This document shows, piece after piece, positions 45,671-58,900 of a stretch of 64,000 nt of DNA. The DNA lies in assembly GCA_965153455.1 (NCBI GenBank), contig OZ234502.1, positions 10,261,495 through 10,325,494 of the forward strand, read 5' to 3'. Source of the DNA: Sphagnum compactum. Lineage: Eukaryota > Bryophyta > Sphagnopsida > Sphagnales. Made by a program: the position numbers and the translations under genes. The stretch's first letter is position 1. Every line of letters begins with the position of its first letter. The notes beneath the pieces were generated by a model. The model saw only the letters and a program-made list of their open reading frames with translations. It was not told the DNA's origin and ran no database searches.

Positions 45671-46859
45671 TATTTTTTCAAATTTAACCATGGTTTTTAA
45701 AGATTTAATATAATTGGAATTCCTATGAGCTAGATTATAATTGAATGAATATTGTTGTGTGCAGTAATCACTCACAATAAACTATATAATAAATCCTATA
45801 TATCCTATTGGTTTAAGGTTTTCAGTTTTAGTATGCTTCATAACAACATAGATTTATTATTCATCTACTTAATAATCCTATCCTTTAACCAAGGCTATGC
45901 AAATGGTTGGTCAAGAAAGATTGCTACAACATCTCCTTCAATCTACGTTTAGAAAAATCAAGATACCCTTGTCATGTTTCACATCATTCCCAATAAACAA
46001 AAGAATTATACATACTATATCATCTCATTGTATGGTTGATAGGCATAGTCAACAATGACACATGACAAACAATTAGTAGATGTAGTTGATGGTGTGGAAC
46101 TTAATTTTTTCAAATTTAAATTATTTTTTTATGGAACTAGTTGACCTAAATCTTGTACTTACGGATTTTAAATAAAGAAAGTATTACCTCACACAATTGA
46201 TGTCGAACCATTCTTGTTGAAGGCATTCTTTGAATTCACAAAACATATATTGTGACATAAGCAAAAATAAAATACTAAAGATCTTGCACTCATTATAAGG
46301 AAATGCAAAAACTTATCGCTTGATTTTGAACAAAGGATCCTTCAATAAATATGTCAAATGGTATTTTGTCAATGTTAACATATGCCTTCACATAGAGAAA
46401 CATTGTGAGATAGGCCTTGAAAAGCCAATAGCTAATGACACAACAAACATTTATGCACAAGATGGGTAGTGATGAATTTATCTAATTCTTGAATTATTGA
46501 TCCAAAGTGGTGATGATTTTTGATCCAGAACAAGCTTAGTGCATCCATTCATTGAAAGATTATATAATTGAATTTATGTTTCCCATACTTTCTAAAAAGT
46601 GAATGAAAAATAAATATTTCATGGACAATATGTTTAACCTTAAATTGTTTGGTTTGAGATGTTTATAAGATAGGGTTGAAAATGCATCATGTATTGGATG
46701 TGAGAAATATTTGTTCAATTTAAATAGTGGCATTTTATTAGGTTAATTTAATTTGAAAAATTGTTGTTTTGTAATTTTTTGGGGGAGTAGTTTTTATATT
46801 GATATTGTTTCAAATTGTTTTGTAGGGATATGGTATGTTGAAAACCACATGTCATTTTC
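45671..46859. other. AT-rich intergenic DNA, no gene recognised
   Basis: Nothing coding or clearly repeated was seen. It may include the left non-coding part of the Helitron that follows; I could not place a TC start. Confidence 0.35.
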
Positions 46860-49800
46860 ATATTTGTGAAAAATGAGGTCCAAAAAGGATGTTTATGATT
46901 GGGTTTGATTGCAATGAATGGAACATTATCAACCTTATGATCATAGTCAAATTGCTCGAAATGAATTATATGATAAATGGATTAATTATTTGACAAATGT
47001 GTTTAAAAACATATATGTTGCACAATACGTGGACTAGACTTAATCATCAACATAAACATTTCAAAAAATTTAATAATATGTATTATAATTTAAATACTAA
47101 TGAATTTGGATGTACACTTTATGGCATTGTTAATTGCTTGTTATCTTATTATACAACTACTTCAAATGGAAAGGATATATATGTATGTTTTAAATGTTAT
47201 ATTGAACGTGATGCACCAACAAATGTAAAATATGTTGTTTTTCAATCACCAACTTATATGAAAGCACTTTTGTCTCAACATCCATATTATATACAATTAT
47301 TGTCTTTTTAAAATATTGGATTCCATATACAAAAAACAAAATTGGGGTTTTAGCACGGGTGAAATAATAGATTCAAGTTTATTAAATAGTCCTTTATTGA
47401 ATTGGGATGGTATTTTAGATCTAAAAATATCTTGTCAAGATGTTGTAAATATCATATGAAAAGTAATCCATGGTATAGACAACACATTATTATTTATGAA
47501 CAATCTAATGAATTTAATAACATGTGTATTTTATCTTCAAACATTGTTAATGAAATTATAAAAAAAGATAACATTTCTAATAATGGATTTTAAAGTATGC
47601 ATGTTATTGATGAAATACAAAATTTGTCACTTTTATTTTATTTTCATTTAAATTTGGAACATTTCATAAACAAATATTTCTTTATTATGGGAAATTTGAC
47701 AAAACAATTATACAAAAATCAAGTATGTCATGAAAAATTTATAGTTCGATCTAATGGATTACAAGATAATTCAAAACGTATAACTAAAAAAATTAGTTTA
47801 TTCCCTTTTTTATTTCCATGGATATGGTGCTTATGATGGTAAAATAACAATATGTGAATATTAAAAATTTCGAATGTAATCATTATTTTCATCATTTACA
47901 TTGTATAAACCACATTAATTAATCATGTATGATCTTCATCAATCACTTCAATTGATTAAACATATTTTTAATAGTTGTTTAGAAGAAAAAACAAAAAATC
48001 ATTAAAACAAAAAATCTAGAAATGACTAATGTTGAAATTTTGGGACATATAGTCAAATATAAATTTCCATCATCAATTCAAGGTTCTCCCATGTGGCATA
48101 GACCACAATTACAAGATTTATTAACAATGGTAGAAGATTTGATATGCTTCATTTTTAAAAACTTTAACTGTAGATGAAATGACATCAGCAAGATGGCCTG
48201 AATTTAATGATATGGAATATCTTGTTAAAAAGTTACATCAAAATATGTCATGGAAAGATTATCCAATGGAATGTGCTACATCACTTCATTCTCGTATAAA
48301 CATGTTTATGCATCAACATATATTAAAAGACAACAACATTTTAGGCAAAATAAAAATAAAATGTAATATGTTGTAAATTACAACATCGTGGATCTATTCA
48401 TGCCCATATCATATTATGGGTTAATGAAAATGATTTACAAAGAATAACAAATGAAATAGTAGTTTTATTCTAGTTGTATTGGATAAAAAACTAAAACATT
48501 TATTCCACCAAATGATAGTTTACAATTTAAATTATTTCAAATGATATTAGGAAAAGAACTTCATGAATGTCAAAATCGTTGTATTTGAAAATGACATAAT
48601 GGGACTTGTAAATTTGGATTTCCATATTCACCATACATTGAACCTAATTTTTTTTAATAAAAAAACAAACAAATGGGAATACTATAGACCACAATATGAA
48701 GATCGAAATGTTGTGCCATATCATCCAACATTATTATTGTTTTGGGGAGCACATTTGAACATATTACATATTACATCTTCCTATTAGTCTTTTTATTTTT
48801 TAAAGTATGCCATGAAATGTGAACCACATGGGAAATTAAATTTGAATACAAAAAATGTAGAATGATTAGATTTTTTAAATGCATCCATAATACAACTACA
48901 ATTAATTTCTAATTTAATTATATTTAAACCTATATCACCAAAAGAAGTAACACTTGTATGTTTAGAAATACCAATTATACAAAAAAGTCAAGGTATAAAA
49001 TATCTTGATTCAAAACAACCATTACTTCAAAAACATTAGTTACAAAATCAAAAAAATTAGGTTTTCATCCAATTGATATTTATATTTCTAGACCAACAAT
49101 ATTTGAAGAATTAATATTTATGCAATATTTTAAACAATGTGCACATGATCATAAAATGTATCCCATTTATAATCTTTAAAAAAGATGGTATTGGTTTTAT
49201 TATTTATGAAAACAAAAAGTTAATTAGATTTACAAATTTTCATCCTATGTATAATAATTAAGATTTTTTATAATATTTTATTGCAAAAAATAACATTTCA
49301 TAATGAAAAAAAAAAATTTAAAACAATAAAAATTCTTATGTAGGTGAATGTCAAATAAAGGGATTTTTACATAATGTTGAATCATTACAAACATATTTGA
49401 TATAATACGCAAATCAAAATTTGTTTGAAAATAAAAAACGAACTTAAATTTTTCAGATGTTCATAAAAAAAAAATCCATATTTAGATTCAAATATGAATA
49501 ATGAAGAAATAATGTTTACATGTGAAACACATGTAAATGAATATACATCAAGTGTTGTAAAATATATTCAACATGAATTAAAAATGAAATAAAAATTTTT
49601 GTACGTAATGATCAATTGAAAATATTTCATATTTTGATTAATGAAACAAAAGGATTACATGTATTAGAAGGAACTCCTAGAAGTGGAAAAACTTTCTTTG
49701 TGAAATATTTAACACATTATTTTCAAACACAAGGCAAAATGTACTTTTAACAACAACAATTAGAGCTATGGCTTTACGATCATCCCAACATGCTTGTCCT

Positions 49801-49990
49801 ATATATATTCAATTTAGAATTCATGTCCGTGGCTATCTTTCTATTTTATCTCAACCAAGTAATATATTACAAAATTTAAAATATGTAAATGTTATTATTA
49901 TTAATGAAATGTTGATGATGACTAGCACTATTTATGTGCAATAGAACAACAATTAAAACAAGTTCTAAATAATATGAATCCATTTGCAAA
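46860..49990 (+). mobile_element. Decayed autonomous Helitron: Rep plus Pif1-like helicase
   Basis: Broken plus-strand frames follow the order of a Helitron RepHel protein: FGCTLYGIVNCLLSYY and RQHIIIYEQSNEFNNMCILS; IVRSNGLQDNSKRITKKISL and FPFLFPW (the LLFPxGxDG region); FPSSIQGSPMWHRPQLQDLL and ARWPEFNDMEYLVKKLHQNM; RGSIHAHIILWVNENDL (HxH metal motif of the rolling-circle nuclease, about 48,390); VVPYHPTLLLFWGAHLNI; LLKYAMKCEPHGKL; then a helicase start with Walker A LEGTPRSGKTFFVKYL (about 49,660-49,710) and a Walker B-like VIIINEMLMMTS (about 49,880-49,925; canonical DE is NE). There are many stops and frameshifts. The helicase stops after motif II, so the 3' part is missing. The class is Helitron; the detailed clade is unknown. 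Confidence 0.85.
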
Positions 49991-51784
49991 TGTATTATTA
50001 TACCTCCTAAAAACGAAGGGGATACCTTAAAATTGTAAAGGGCCTTTTATAGGAATAAACCACTTGAAGAAATATTGGAAAAATAGTGGAAGATATTTTT
50101 ATATCCATGAATATCCTTCCTAGAAAATAAAAGGATCTTACACTTATTTTGAAGAGTGGAAGGGAAATTATACCTACTTGAAGGTGTAAGATCCCTTTGT
50201 CTTAAGAAGTGGTTGTAAGACTCGTCCCCCTCCTACACTTTGTGTATGTATATATTTAACCTTGGAGTTAGTTTTGTCATTAAATTTTTAATAAAATAGT
50301 GAAACATATTTTTGTCAAAATGGGAAGCTGAGATGTTGAAAACCACCATAAGTATTGAAGGCTAATTTCTCTACTCATATGACAATTTCATAGTAGATGA
50401 TGAAAATTAATAATTTCAAATTTATATAACTGAAATAAGTTTTGAAAAAAATTAATTATTGTGCTATCATGATTTAGGTCCATCTTTTGGTTAATAGATT
50501 CCTGAGACGCTCGTCCCCACCTTCCTTTAAGGAGATGTGGTTAGTTTTTATATTGCCTAGGCCTCATACGTTGTTGTCCGAACCAAATCAATCACCTAAA
50601 GCTTATCAATTCCCAAAGTTATGTGAGTATTGTAGAACACCTTGATTGCTTTTTAATATCAACACTACTACTTCAATTACATTATTTGTAAAAATGTGGA
50701 AATTTTCTCAAGAAATTTTCTTAAAGAACAAAATTTTGTGAAGGAAAATAGAGACCCTTTTGGAATACTCAAAAATATTTCACTTTGAACATGGAATCTT
50801 GTTAAAATTAATTATTCAACAGACATGTGTTGAAGCTCTGCTCATGTATTAAGGTATCACCTACCAAGATCTAGTGAACACGTGAATCTGCTATCTCAAT
50901 TTGGGAGTCTTCGGACAAAATGACATTTGGATGTAGCACTGTGGCTAAACAAAGAAAATATTATAAGGGAAGCAATGGTGTAAACCATCTCCCAAAATTA
51001 ATTTGATAATGATTGTATTAATCCTCCCCTACATGATTATTGAGAGAGGACAATTGCCCATTCAAAGATTGTAAATAAGAGCCTCTTCTTCACCTTTTGA
51101 GGCTACTCCCACAGGATTCCCCATATGTGTAATATGTCACCTCTATTCCAGGACAGAAAGATGGAAGCAGCATTCCAGGACATAATCTGCCAGTTTGTCA
51201 CTGACCTGGCAGATTATGACTAGGGGATTATGCCAAAATTTCCCAGATGTAAGATCTTGTAGGCTAAGTCTGCCATTGACCAGTCCTCAAAAGATTAATA
51301 TCCCGGAATGCTGCCAACATTCCCTACCTTTTCTGTTCTCGGCGGATTATATCCCCTAAATGGGGGGCCAGCAAACATTCCTGGATATAATCTACTAGAT
51401 AATCTGCCAGTTTGGTAGCTTGCAGCAGAATATTTTCCTGGGAATGACAGACACTTCCAAAATGGGACTTTATGGAATGTAATCAGCTTCAGCGTCCCGA
51501 TTCCCCCCAACGACCACACTCTGGTTGGTTGCCGAATTACACAGTGAGAGAATAGGCCGTGTAGATTATGGAATAGAATGGATTTGACTGAATAGACTGG
51601 ATTTCCTCGATTCCTTGAGGACCAAGGCTTATTATGTCTATAGAATTTTGATTACTTTAAAAATAAAATTAAAAAAGGACCCCCCGAACAAAACACCCGA
51701 AAAAAACAAAAAACAAAACATTCTAAAAAGTGTGTTTTTTTTTTTTTTTTGCTAAAAAGCTTTTTTGTGGGATATTGTTCACTG
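49991..51784. other. Intergenic DNA with repeat family B copy 3 and a hairpin
   Basis: No gene. About 50,260-50,480 is a diverged copy of repeat family B. GTGTAAGATCCC / GTAAGACTCGTCCCCCTC at 50,190-50,231 resembles the flank of the ATPase gene. A perfect 12-bp hairpin, ATAATCTGCCAG (51182-51193) with CTGGCAGATTAT (51206-51217), lies in a stretch where ATAATCTGCC / GATTAT words recur (51,190-51,420). Confidence 0.5.
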
Positions 51785-52195
51785 CCAAAATCGATGCCCA
51801 GAGTGGGGACAGACAAAGAGGCAATGACAGGCCTAGACTCTGGTCCAGAATTAATGCCTAAACCAGGGGTCACATGAAAAGGCAATGGTAGACACCGGTC
51901 CAAAATTGATGCCCAGAGAGGGGTCACATGAGGAGGCAACGGCAGACTCTGGTCTAAAATCGAACCCCAAAGAGGGCGGGGGGGGGGGGGCGTGTGTGAT
52001 GATGAGGCAAAATTGCAGACGCTAGTTGAAAAGGGGGTCCAATGGCAGACTCTGGTCCAAATTTGATGTCGAAAGTGGAGTCAGATGAGGAGCCCAAATT
52101 GCAGACGCTGGTTCAAAATGGGATGCCCAAAAAGTGGGGTGGTTCAAATGGCAGACTCTGGTCCAAATGGGATGCCCTAAAGTGGAGTCAAGTGG
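51785..52195. repeat. Degenerate minisatellite upstream of the histidine kinase
   Basis: About seven units of 50-70 bp repeat GGCAGACTCTGGTCCAAAAT, TGATGCCCAGAGTGGGGTCA and GATGAGGAG. The TCTGGTCCAAA-type word occurs near 51,839, 51,894, 51,939, 52,046, 52,110 (as GCTGGTTCAAA) and 52,157. A run of about 12 G lies at 51,979-51,990. No conserved reading frame. Confidence 0.8.
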
Positions 52196-52947
52196 GCGTC
52201 CTCACGACCAATTTGCTGCGTACCTTTTCCGCTTTCTCTCGTTTCGTGGCTGTGTTGGTTTGCTTTTTCAGCGACCTTTTTCGCTCTCGTCCATCGATCG
52301 GTCGATTGTCCCGCAACAAATAAAATCCAGTCACGCAAGTTCTTCAATCCAGTGCCCAAAAAAAAAAAAAAACGTCCAAAACTCGTCACCATGGCTTCTT
52401 AGAAAATGGGTTACATCCGTTTCGTCTTCGGGTGGTGTTTTTGGGATGCGATTTTTGTTGTAGTCTTTGGTGCCTAGTACGTAGACGTTGTTGCAAAGCG
52501 AAATTGGAGGAGAGTTTTTCCTGGAGGTGGATCAGGTCTTCTAGGGAGCCGCAGTATGGAGAAGAAGAAGAATTGGTTGGAAGTTGAAAGAAGGCAACAA
52601 TTGGAGTTTTGGACGAGGAGTCGTCGTGATGGTACTGGATCGATGATGCTCTTGGGGGCGTGATGGGTATTTTGTAGCATTCTTTTTGTGTGGAAGTGGA
52701 GAAGGAATTCGAGGCTTCGGAGTAGCACAAGAAGAGCTGGTTTCTTTCGAGAGGGTTGGTTTCTTTCTTTGCTTGCTTGCTTCCTTCGAGTACCCATGCC
52801 CATGATGTATCGTCCCTAACAGCATATCTCCACCCGGGCGGGGAGGTGCTCAGTATGTGGCCCTGTACTGAAAAAAAATCTTGGGTGAGGTGCAGCAGTC
52901 ATATCCAGTGAGTCCACCACACGAGACCCAAAAAGAAAAGAGAAAAT
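52196..52947 (+). promoter_or_regulatory. Probable promoter and 5' UTR of the histidine kinase
   Basis: The stretch is GC-richer than the flanks and has no conserved coding frame; minus-strand open frames here are Ser/Pro low-complexity shadows. If transcription begins near 52,300, short upstream ORFs precede the main ATG: ATG GCT TCT TAG at 52391 and a 22-codon frame starting ATGGGTTACATCCG at 52406. No clear TATA box was found. Confidence 0.4.
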
Positions 52948-55900
52948 ATGCAAAACGAAATCATGGGATCTAGTACCACTGGTCGTCGAGTAGTGTCCTC
53001 TGGAGCTGGGCTTTCCTCGTCCTGGACTTGCCGTTTCCTGCGTTCCAGACTGTTGCGTGTTGGTTCCTTGCTGCTAGGTTTGGCTTTGTCCTTTCTGGTG
53101 GGCCTGCTGCTTCACAGAAGCGATTTGTCGGCCAAGCTCGAAGCTTTTGGACTCAAATGCGACAACAGAAAAGAGGTCAGTCATTTAGCTGCACATTACT
53201 GTTTTTCTTCACTCACCCTTTTCACAGCTTGATGTAAAAAGCTAGCTAGACGGAGTACATAGAATTTCTGGCACTGGTGGGGAAAAGAGGAGAACAACAT
53301 AGATGCCTGTTGCCAGGCCCCTTCATGAGCTAGCTAGTACTCTGCAGAAGAAGAAGAAGAAGAAGAAGAAAAGTCAGAAACAACCGAAGCCTCAAAGAGG
53401 GATGTTGAAGGAACATGCCCCTCGACATCTTCTAGAAGATGGAGGAAAGTCCTGTTGGAGGTGGTGATGAAAAGAACATCACGTGGGCTTCTTGAAGGAG
53501 AGACATTGATGAGGTGCAGCTGTAGTGCTTTCTGTGTCAGAATTTGGTTCTTCCAAGAGAGTATGAGAGGCAGAAATTCTGTCCCTGGCTGCCTGGGTTG
53601 GTCACAGAAGGGTTCAAGGAAGCAAATCCTCTTCTTCTGTTGATTTTCACATGATGCCGCTCAATGGCTTTTTTTTTTTACAGATTCTCAGGGCAGTTGT
53701 GGAGAACAATTTGAATGCATCATTTGTGACTATTGGCTTATTAGCCAGTGTGCCGGATTTGAGTCAAAGTATTTGGCTTAGCTTCACAAAGGATACCTAT
53801 TTTCTGCGCTCTGATGTCACAAGGATATCCTGGTTACAACGTGTACTTGAAAGTGACAGGCAGGCATTTGAGAGGCGCATGAATGCCTCCATTAGTGGTC
53901 TAGATTACAATCTGAAGATTGTACCACGGACTACAGATACAGAATATGCACCCATTGTATATGCGAGTGAGGATGTGGCAGCATATATCATGGCAGATCC
54001 TATGAGCCTTCCAACAGTTAAACCTGGAATTGAAAATGCACGCGATACAGGCATTGTTTCAGTGACAGCACCTGATCTGTATGGAGGTGTATGGCGGATG
54101 GCATGTTACTTGGCTTATTATGGGGAAAGTAATCCAGCCTCTTTGACAACTGTTGACATGAGGCGTCAGACTTGTCTTGGCTATGTAGGTGTATCTCTGG
54201 CGGTGGAGGTGGTCTTTGCCAGTGTGCTCTCCAGGTGATGATCCGAATTTGCTTCTCTTGGAGACAATATTTGCGGCATTGTGTTGTTGGTTAGAAGCCA
54301 CTACTGGAGGGAGGGATAGTGGTTTGGGTTCACAATCAATGCTAAATTCTTGAGGTTGGAAAATGATTTGCAGGTTCATAGATGATGTTGAAATGGATGT
54401 TGCGGCAGCATATGTGCCTAGTCAGGCATATGAGTTTTTGCCAAGTTACAATTGCACTCCAGGAGCAGATTCTTGTGAACTTTTTCTTTATGATCCAGCA
54501 GGAAGGGCACAGGAGAAGAGTACTGCTATTGTCCATTGGAGCTACGGCTTCCAAAATTTTGAGCTTCGGTGCTATGCAAAGCAGAGCCTCTGGCTGTCTG
54601 CTCTTCACAGCATAATTGCTTGGCCTCTGCTAATGTCAATTCTGGTTATCCTGTTGTATGTGCTTGTCTATCTGATACTCAAGAGATTAGAGTCTTTCGA
54701 AAGGGACAAATTGTGCATGGAGAAGTTCAATGCTGACTTGAGAGCTGCTAAGGTGGCTGCTGAAGCTGCTGATAAGGCCAAATCCAGCTTTCTTGCCACT
54801 GTATCCCATGAGATCAGGTACTGGTCAGGTCAGGGAGGGATATGGGTGCATTCTCTTGAACAATTCTTGAGAAACTGCCATATTTATGCACAGTTATGGT
54901 ATGAATGGTTCCGGTTGCTAGTGAGAGACTATTGTCAGGCAGTAAAAGTATCAGTTATAAAGTAGAGCATGTGATGTTTCTGTTCCCAGTGGTCATTCTG
55001 CACACCTAGATTGCTGCAGCTGCTCTTGATATGTGTGCTCTAGCTGAAAAGAAACTGTCCCTGTGAACTGCCAGGTAGCTGCTAAGTTGCTAAGAGCTGC
55101 TGTGTTTTACAATATTTTGTTTGCTATTGTGGTTGGATCCTCAAAAATTGATTTTTGCAGATGAAACAGTGCTAGTTGCGTTTCTGCTGATGCATGTATT
55201 TGGCACTGTGTTGTGTTTCTTGCAGGACTCCCATGAATGGTGTTATTGGTGAGTGATATACAAGACAAAAACACCTCATCTGCTTTGACCCATCTGATAA
55301 CATGATCAGCCAGCAGCATTTGTTGTCTATTTGGTGCTCTCTGCAAGAAGATTCTTTGGTCGTGACTTTGTGGGTAAATGCAAAGAAATGGGCATGTTTG
55401 GTGGAAGGCCCCCTTTGGGGTCCACAAGACAAAATCCACCATAATTCATGCCTTTGGTTCATTCTCTTTTCATACCCACAGGCTTGTTTCCCGTGTTGTT
55501 TCAGGTATGACAAATCTTCTAATGGGGACAGAGCTGAACTCTCAGCAGCTTGAATATGTCAAGATTGCTCAAGCCAGTGGCAACTCACTTGTGTGAGTGA
55601 ACTTGCCATCTTCTCAGCTACCAGTTTTCTTAGTGACATTGCAGCATTGTGCAGTTGATTACATGTTTTTCAGGCGGGTTTTTTGGGCTGTGCTTTAGTT
55701 TGAACTCCCGAGCATGATTTGAGCTGTAACATTGCCTTGGGAAAGGTCTTTTTGACATGGGGGGTGTATGACCCAAGTGAGGCATTTGGGTTCTGATTTC
55801 TGAATGTCTATTGCAAAGTAAGGTCTTTGTTTCTCACTGCCTATTAGATATGGGAGTGGTTCTTGTGCAGATCCCTTATTAATGATGTTTTGGATCTTTC

Positions 55901-58900
55901 CAAGATTGAGGCAGGCAAGATGGAAATAGAGTCAGTTCCATTCGACCTTCGTGTTGTGATTGAGGATGTAATTTCAGTGTTTGAGGAGAAAATACAACAA
56001 AACCACATCGAGGTCTCTGCACTTGTTCATGATTCAGTTCCTCCATGTTTGATTGGGGATCCTGGCAAACTGAAACAAGTGCTTGTCAACATTGTCGGTA
56101 ATGCCATGAAGGTATGAGATTCCTCTTTTTGGTTGGCAAACATTGCTTGCTTCTACACCCTTAAAGGACTGGCCAGAGAAACCCAAAAAATGGTTGCTCC
56201 AGCTGTTCCATCTGTAGCAGTTTGCTGTAACTTTCCTGATGATCTGTGGAACAGCAGACCTCCTGAAGAAAGTTGTAGCTTTCTATACTATTTCTCTGCA
56301 TTCAGTGGATTTATAATTGTATGCTGGAAAGGGGTTCCTGTCCAGATATTTGTGTGTGGTACCAGTGTGAATCTTGCCAATTCTGTTTTCATAAGAGAGT
56401 AAGAGCTGAATCACAGTTTTGATCCCATGGTCGTTCACCTTGCGTAATGTGGAGTTCCAGCCTTTTTGAAGGGATCTTCTTTTTATTGAAAGTGCACACC
56501 TGAGGGTGCAACACAAGCATAGGATACCAATTCTTTGCTGCATGCTAGTTTAGGAGTGAGAGGTTGTCAAATGGCTTACTCAATGTTTTCAATGTCTGCA
56601 GTTCACAAAGAAAGGAAGTATCTTTGTATGTGTTCGAATTGTTGCTTCGGAGGATCAAAGTCTTTCTTTTCCAACAGAGACTGTAGCTAGCCCTTTCTCA
56701 GGATCAAATGATCCAGATGCACTGTTCATGAAGGTAGTGCCAATCCAAGTCAAGAGGAAAAGAAGATTTTCTTGGAGCTATCTGCGAAGAAGTCCTAATG
56801 ATCAACCAGGTGTTCTTGAAGCTGCTCTTAAGCCAACTGAAGAGCCACAGATTAAACAATGGCAACAGTGGAAAGATGGGGTACTTGGGGGTGATGGTTA
56901 TAGCTCACCTGCCTTGAGCATGCAGTTTGGAACTAAGGAGTCTGTAGAAAAGTGGAGGAGCTGGCAACCCGATGGGGTGATGGATCTGAAGGACCCACCA
57001 AATGTCACGGTGGCCATTTCTGTTGAGGATACTGGTATGCCTTTGCCAGAAATATCAGACGGTGGCCAGTAATGTTTCCTTTAGAGATGACAAAATTGTG
57101 ATTGGCTTGTGACCTTTTGAAAGAGTGCAGAACTTGAAATTTTGGGTCATTTTTTGCTATTTTGCAGTTTTTTTGCAATGGTGATCAAACTGCTTGTTTT
57201 GCATGAAACTGCAGGCATTGGGATTCCACTAGACCTGCAGTATCGCCTTTTCCAACCCTTCCTTCAAGCTGACAGCAGTACTTCAAGAGAGTATGGCGGC
57301 ACAGGCATTGGCTTGTCAATTTGTAAGGTTAGCATTTTGACTGCTTTAGATTTCTTCTTCTGCTTGTTATGTTGCAGTGTTGAAGTTTAAGTGTTGTTCA
57401 TGGCCATTGCAATCATAGTTGTACTAATCTTTTCATCCTATCTCAATGTGCTGAGTTTTGCAGAAGCTAGTGGAGTTGATGGAAGGACACCTTACAGTCA
57501 GCAGTGAACCTGGAGAGGGCAGTGTGTTTGAGATGACTGTCCCATTGATCAGAGGTGGTACTACAATTGGAAGAGTTATCTCAGACACCCCACATGACAG
57601 AAGTTCTGAACACACCACGCCTGAGCATCCTGATTCTGCAGAACCCAAGCTGAGAGGATTGAGGGTGATGATTGTCGATGGTCATCATGTTCGGCGGGTA
57701 TGGCTTTTTGGATTCAATGCATGTCCTTTAAACCCTAAACCCTAAATCCTAAACTTTGGTGTTGTCCACCATGAAATTTGGATGATCTTGATGCTGATGA
57801 ATGGATGCAGGAAGTCACAGCAAGCTATTTGCAAAGGCTGGGTATGGTTGTTCAAGATGCAGAGTGTCCACTTTCTGTATTGAACTTACTGAAGAGGTAT
57901 GATATCTGTCCCACTTGAAAATGTATTGCAGACAGGAATGGCAAAACCTGAGATTGGAAGTTCTGAGTCTGCAGGAAATGGAGGACAATAATATATGTAG
58001 TCTTCTTACATTTGTGGTTGTCAGCAGGAAGGACACTCCATCATTTCAAGCAGTGATCATTGACTTGCAAGGAATTGAGCATGCTGCTGCATTACAGCTG
58101 GCCAAGGCTGTGTGCAAGGCAGTTGACAGAAAGACCATGCCTGTGGTAGCTCTCTCATTCACACTATCTACTGCTGCTCAACAAGAACTCCAGGAAGCTG
58201 GGTTCTCATTGACTGTGCAGAAGCCACTGCGGCAAACAACTCTGGCTGTTGGGTTGCTGCAGGCAGTCGGTGCACAGTTGCAAACAATAGCTAAGAAAGT
58301 CAACAGCAAGATGCTGGCTGGAAAACATATTCTTGTGGTATGTCTTTGTCTTTTTTGTTTTTGTATGTTGGTCCTCAGTTTCTCTAATCTTTTTTTGGAT
58401 TAGTGCACTGGTCATTGCACTCTTTTTGTCTGATAAAAGAGCCAGTAATCACAAAGCACTGTGAACAGTGTCTGATGTTGTACAGGCCATTTCCACTTAT
58501 TGAGTGCCAAATGTGCAGGTTGATGATAATCTTGTCAACAGAAGAGTTGCATCTTTGATGCTGTCGCAGTATGGGGCATCGATATGTAGTGTTCCTAGTG
58601 GACCTGAAGCCATCTCAACATTGAAGAAACAAGAGCAGAGAGTTGACCTGGTTTTGATGGATATTCAGATGCCTGGGGTATGTTAAGCCCATGTTTTTAC
58701 TTCCTTTGTAGATGTTTGCTTCTGAGTTTGTTGGAGATGGAATCTGTGTGTGAAGGCAGGCCATGGGACTTAAAAAATTTCCCTGAAAGTATGGGCTACA
58801 TCATGCTTATATATACTGAAATGTTTGTCTTGTCACTCCTCTCTCAGATGGATGGGTACGAAACCACTCGCCATATACGTCAGTGGGAGCTTGAGAGCTG

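Noticed and set aside
52386-52825. Three overlapping Ser/Pro-rich minus-strand open frames
   Set aside because: They are mutually overlapping, low complexity, and lie where the histidine kinase 5' UTR is expected.
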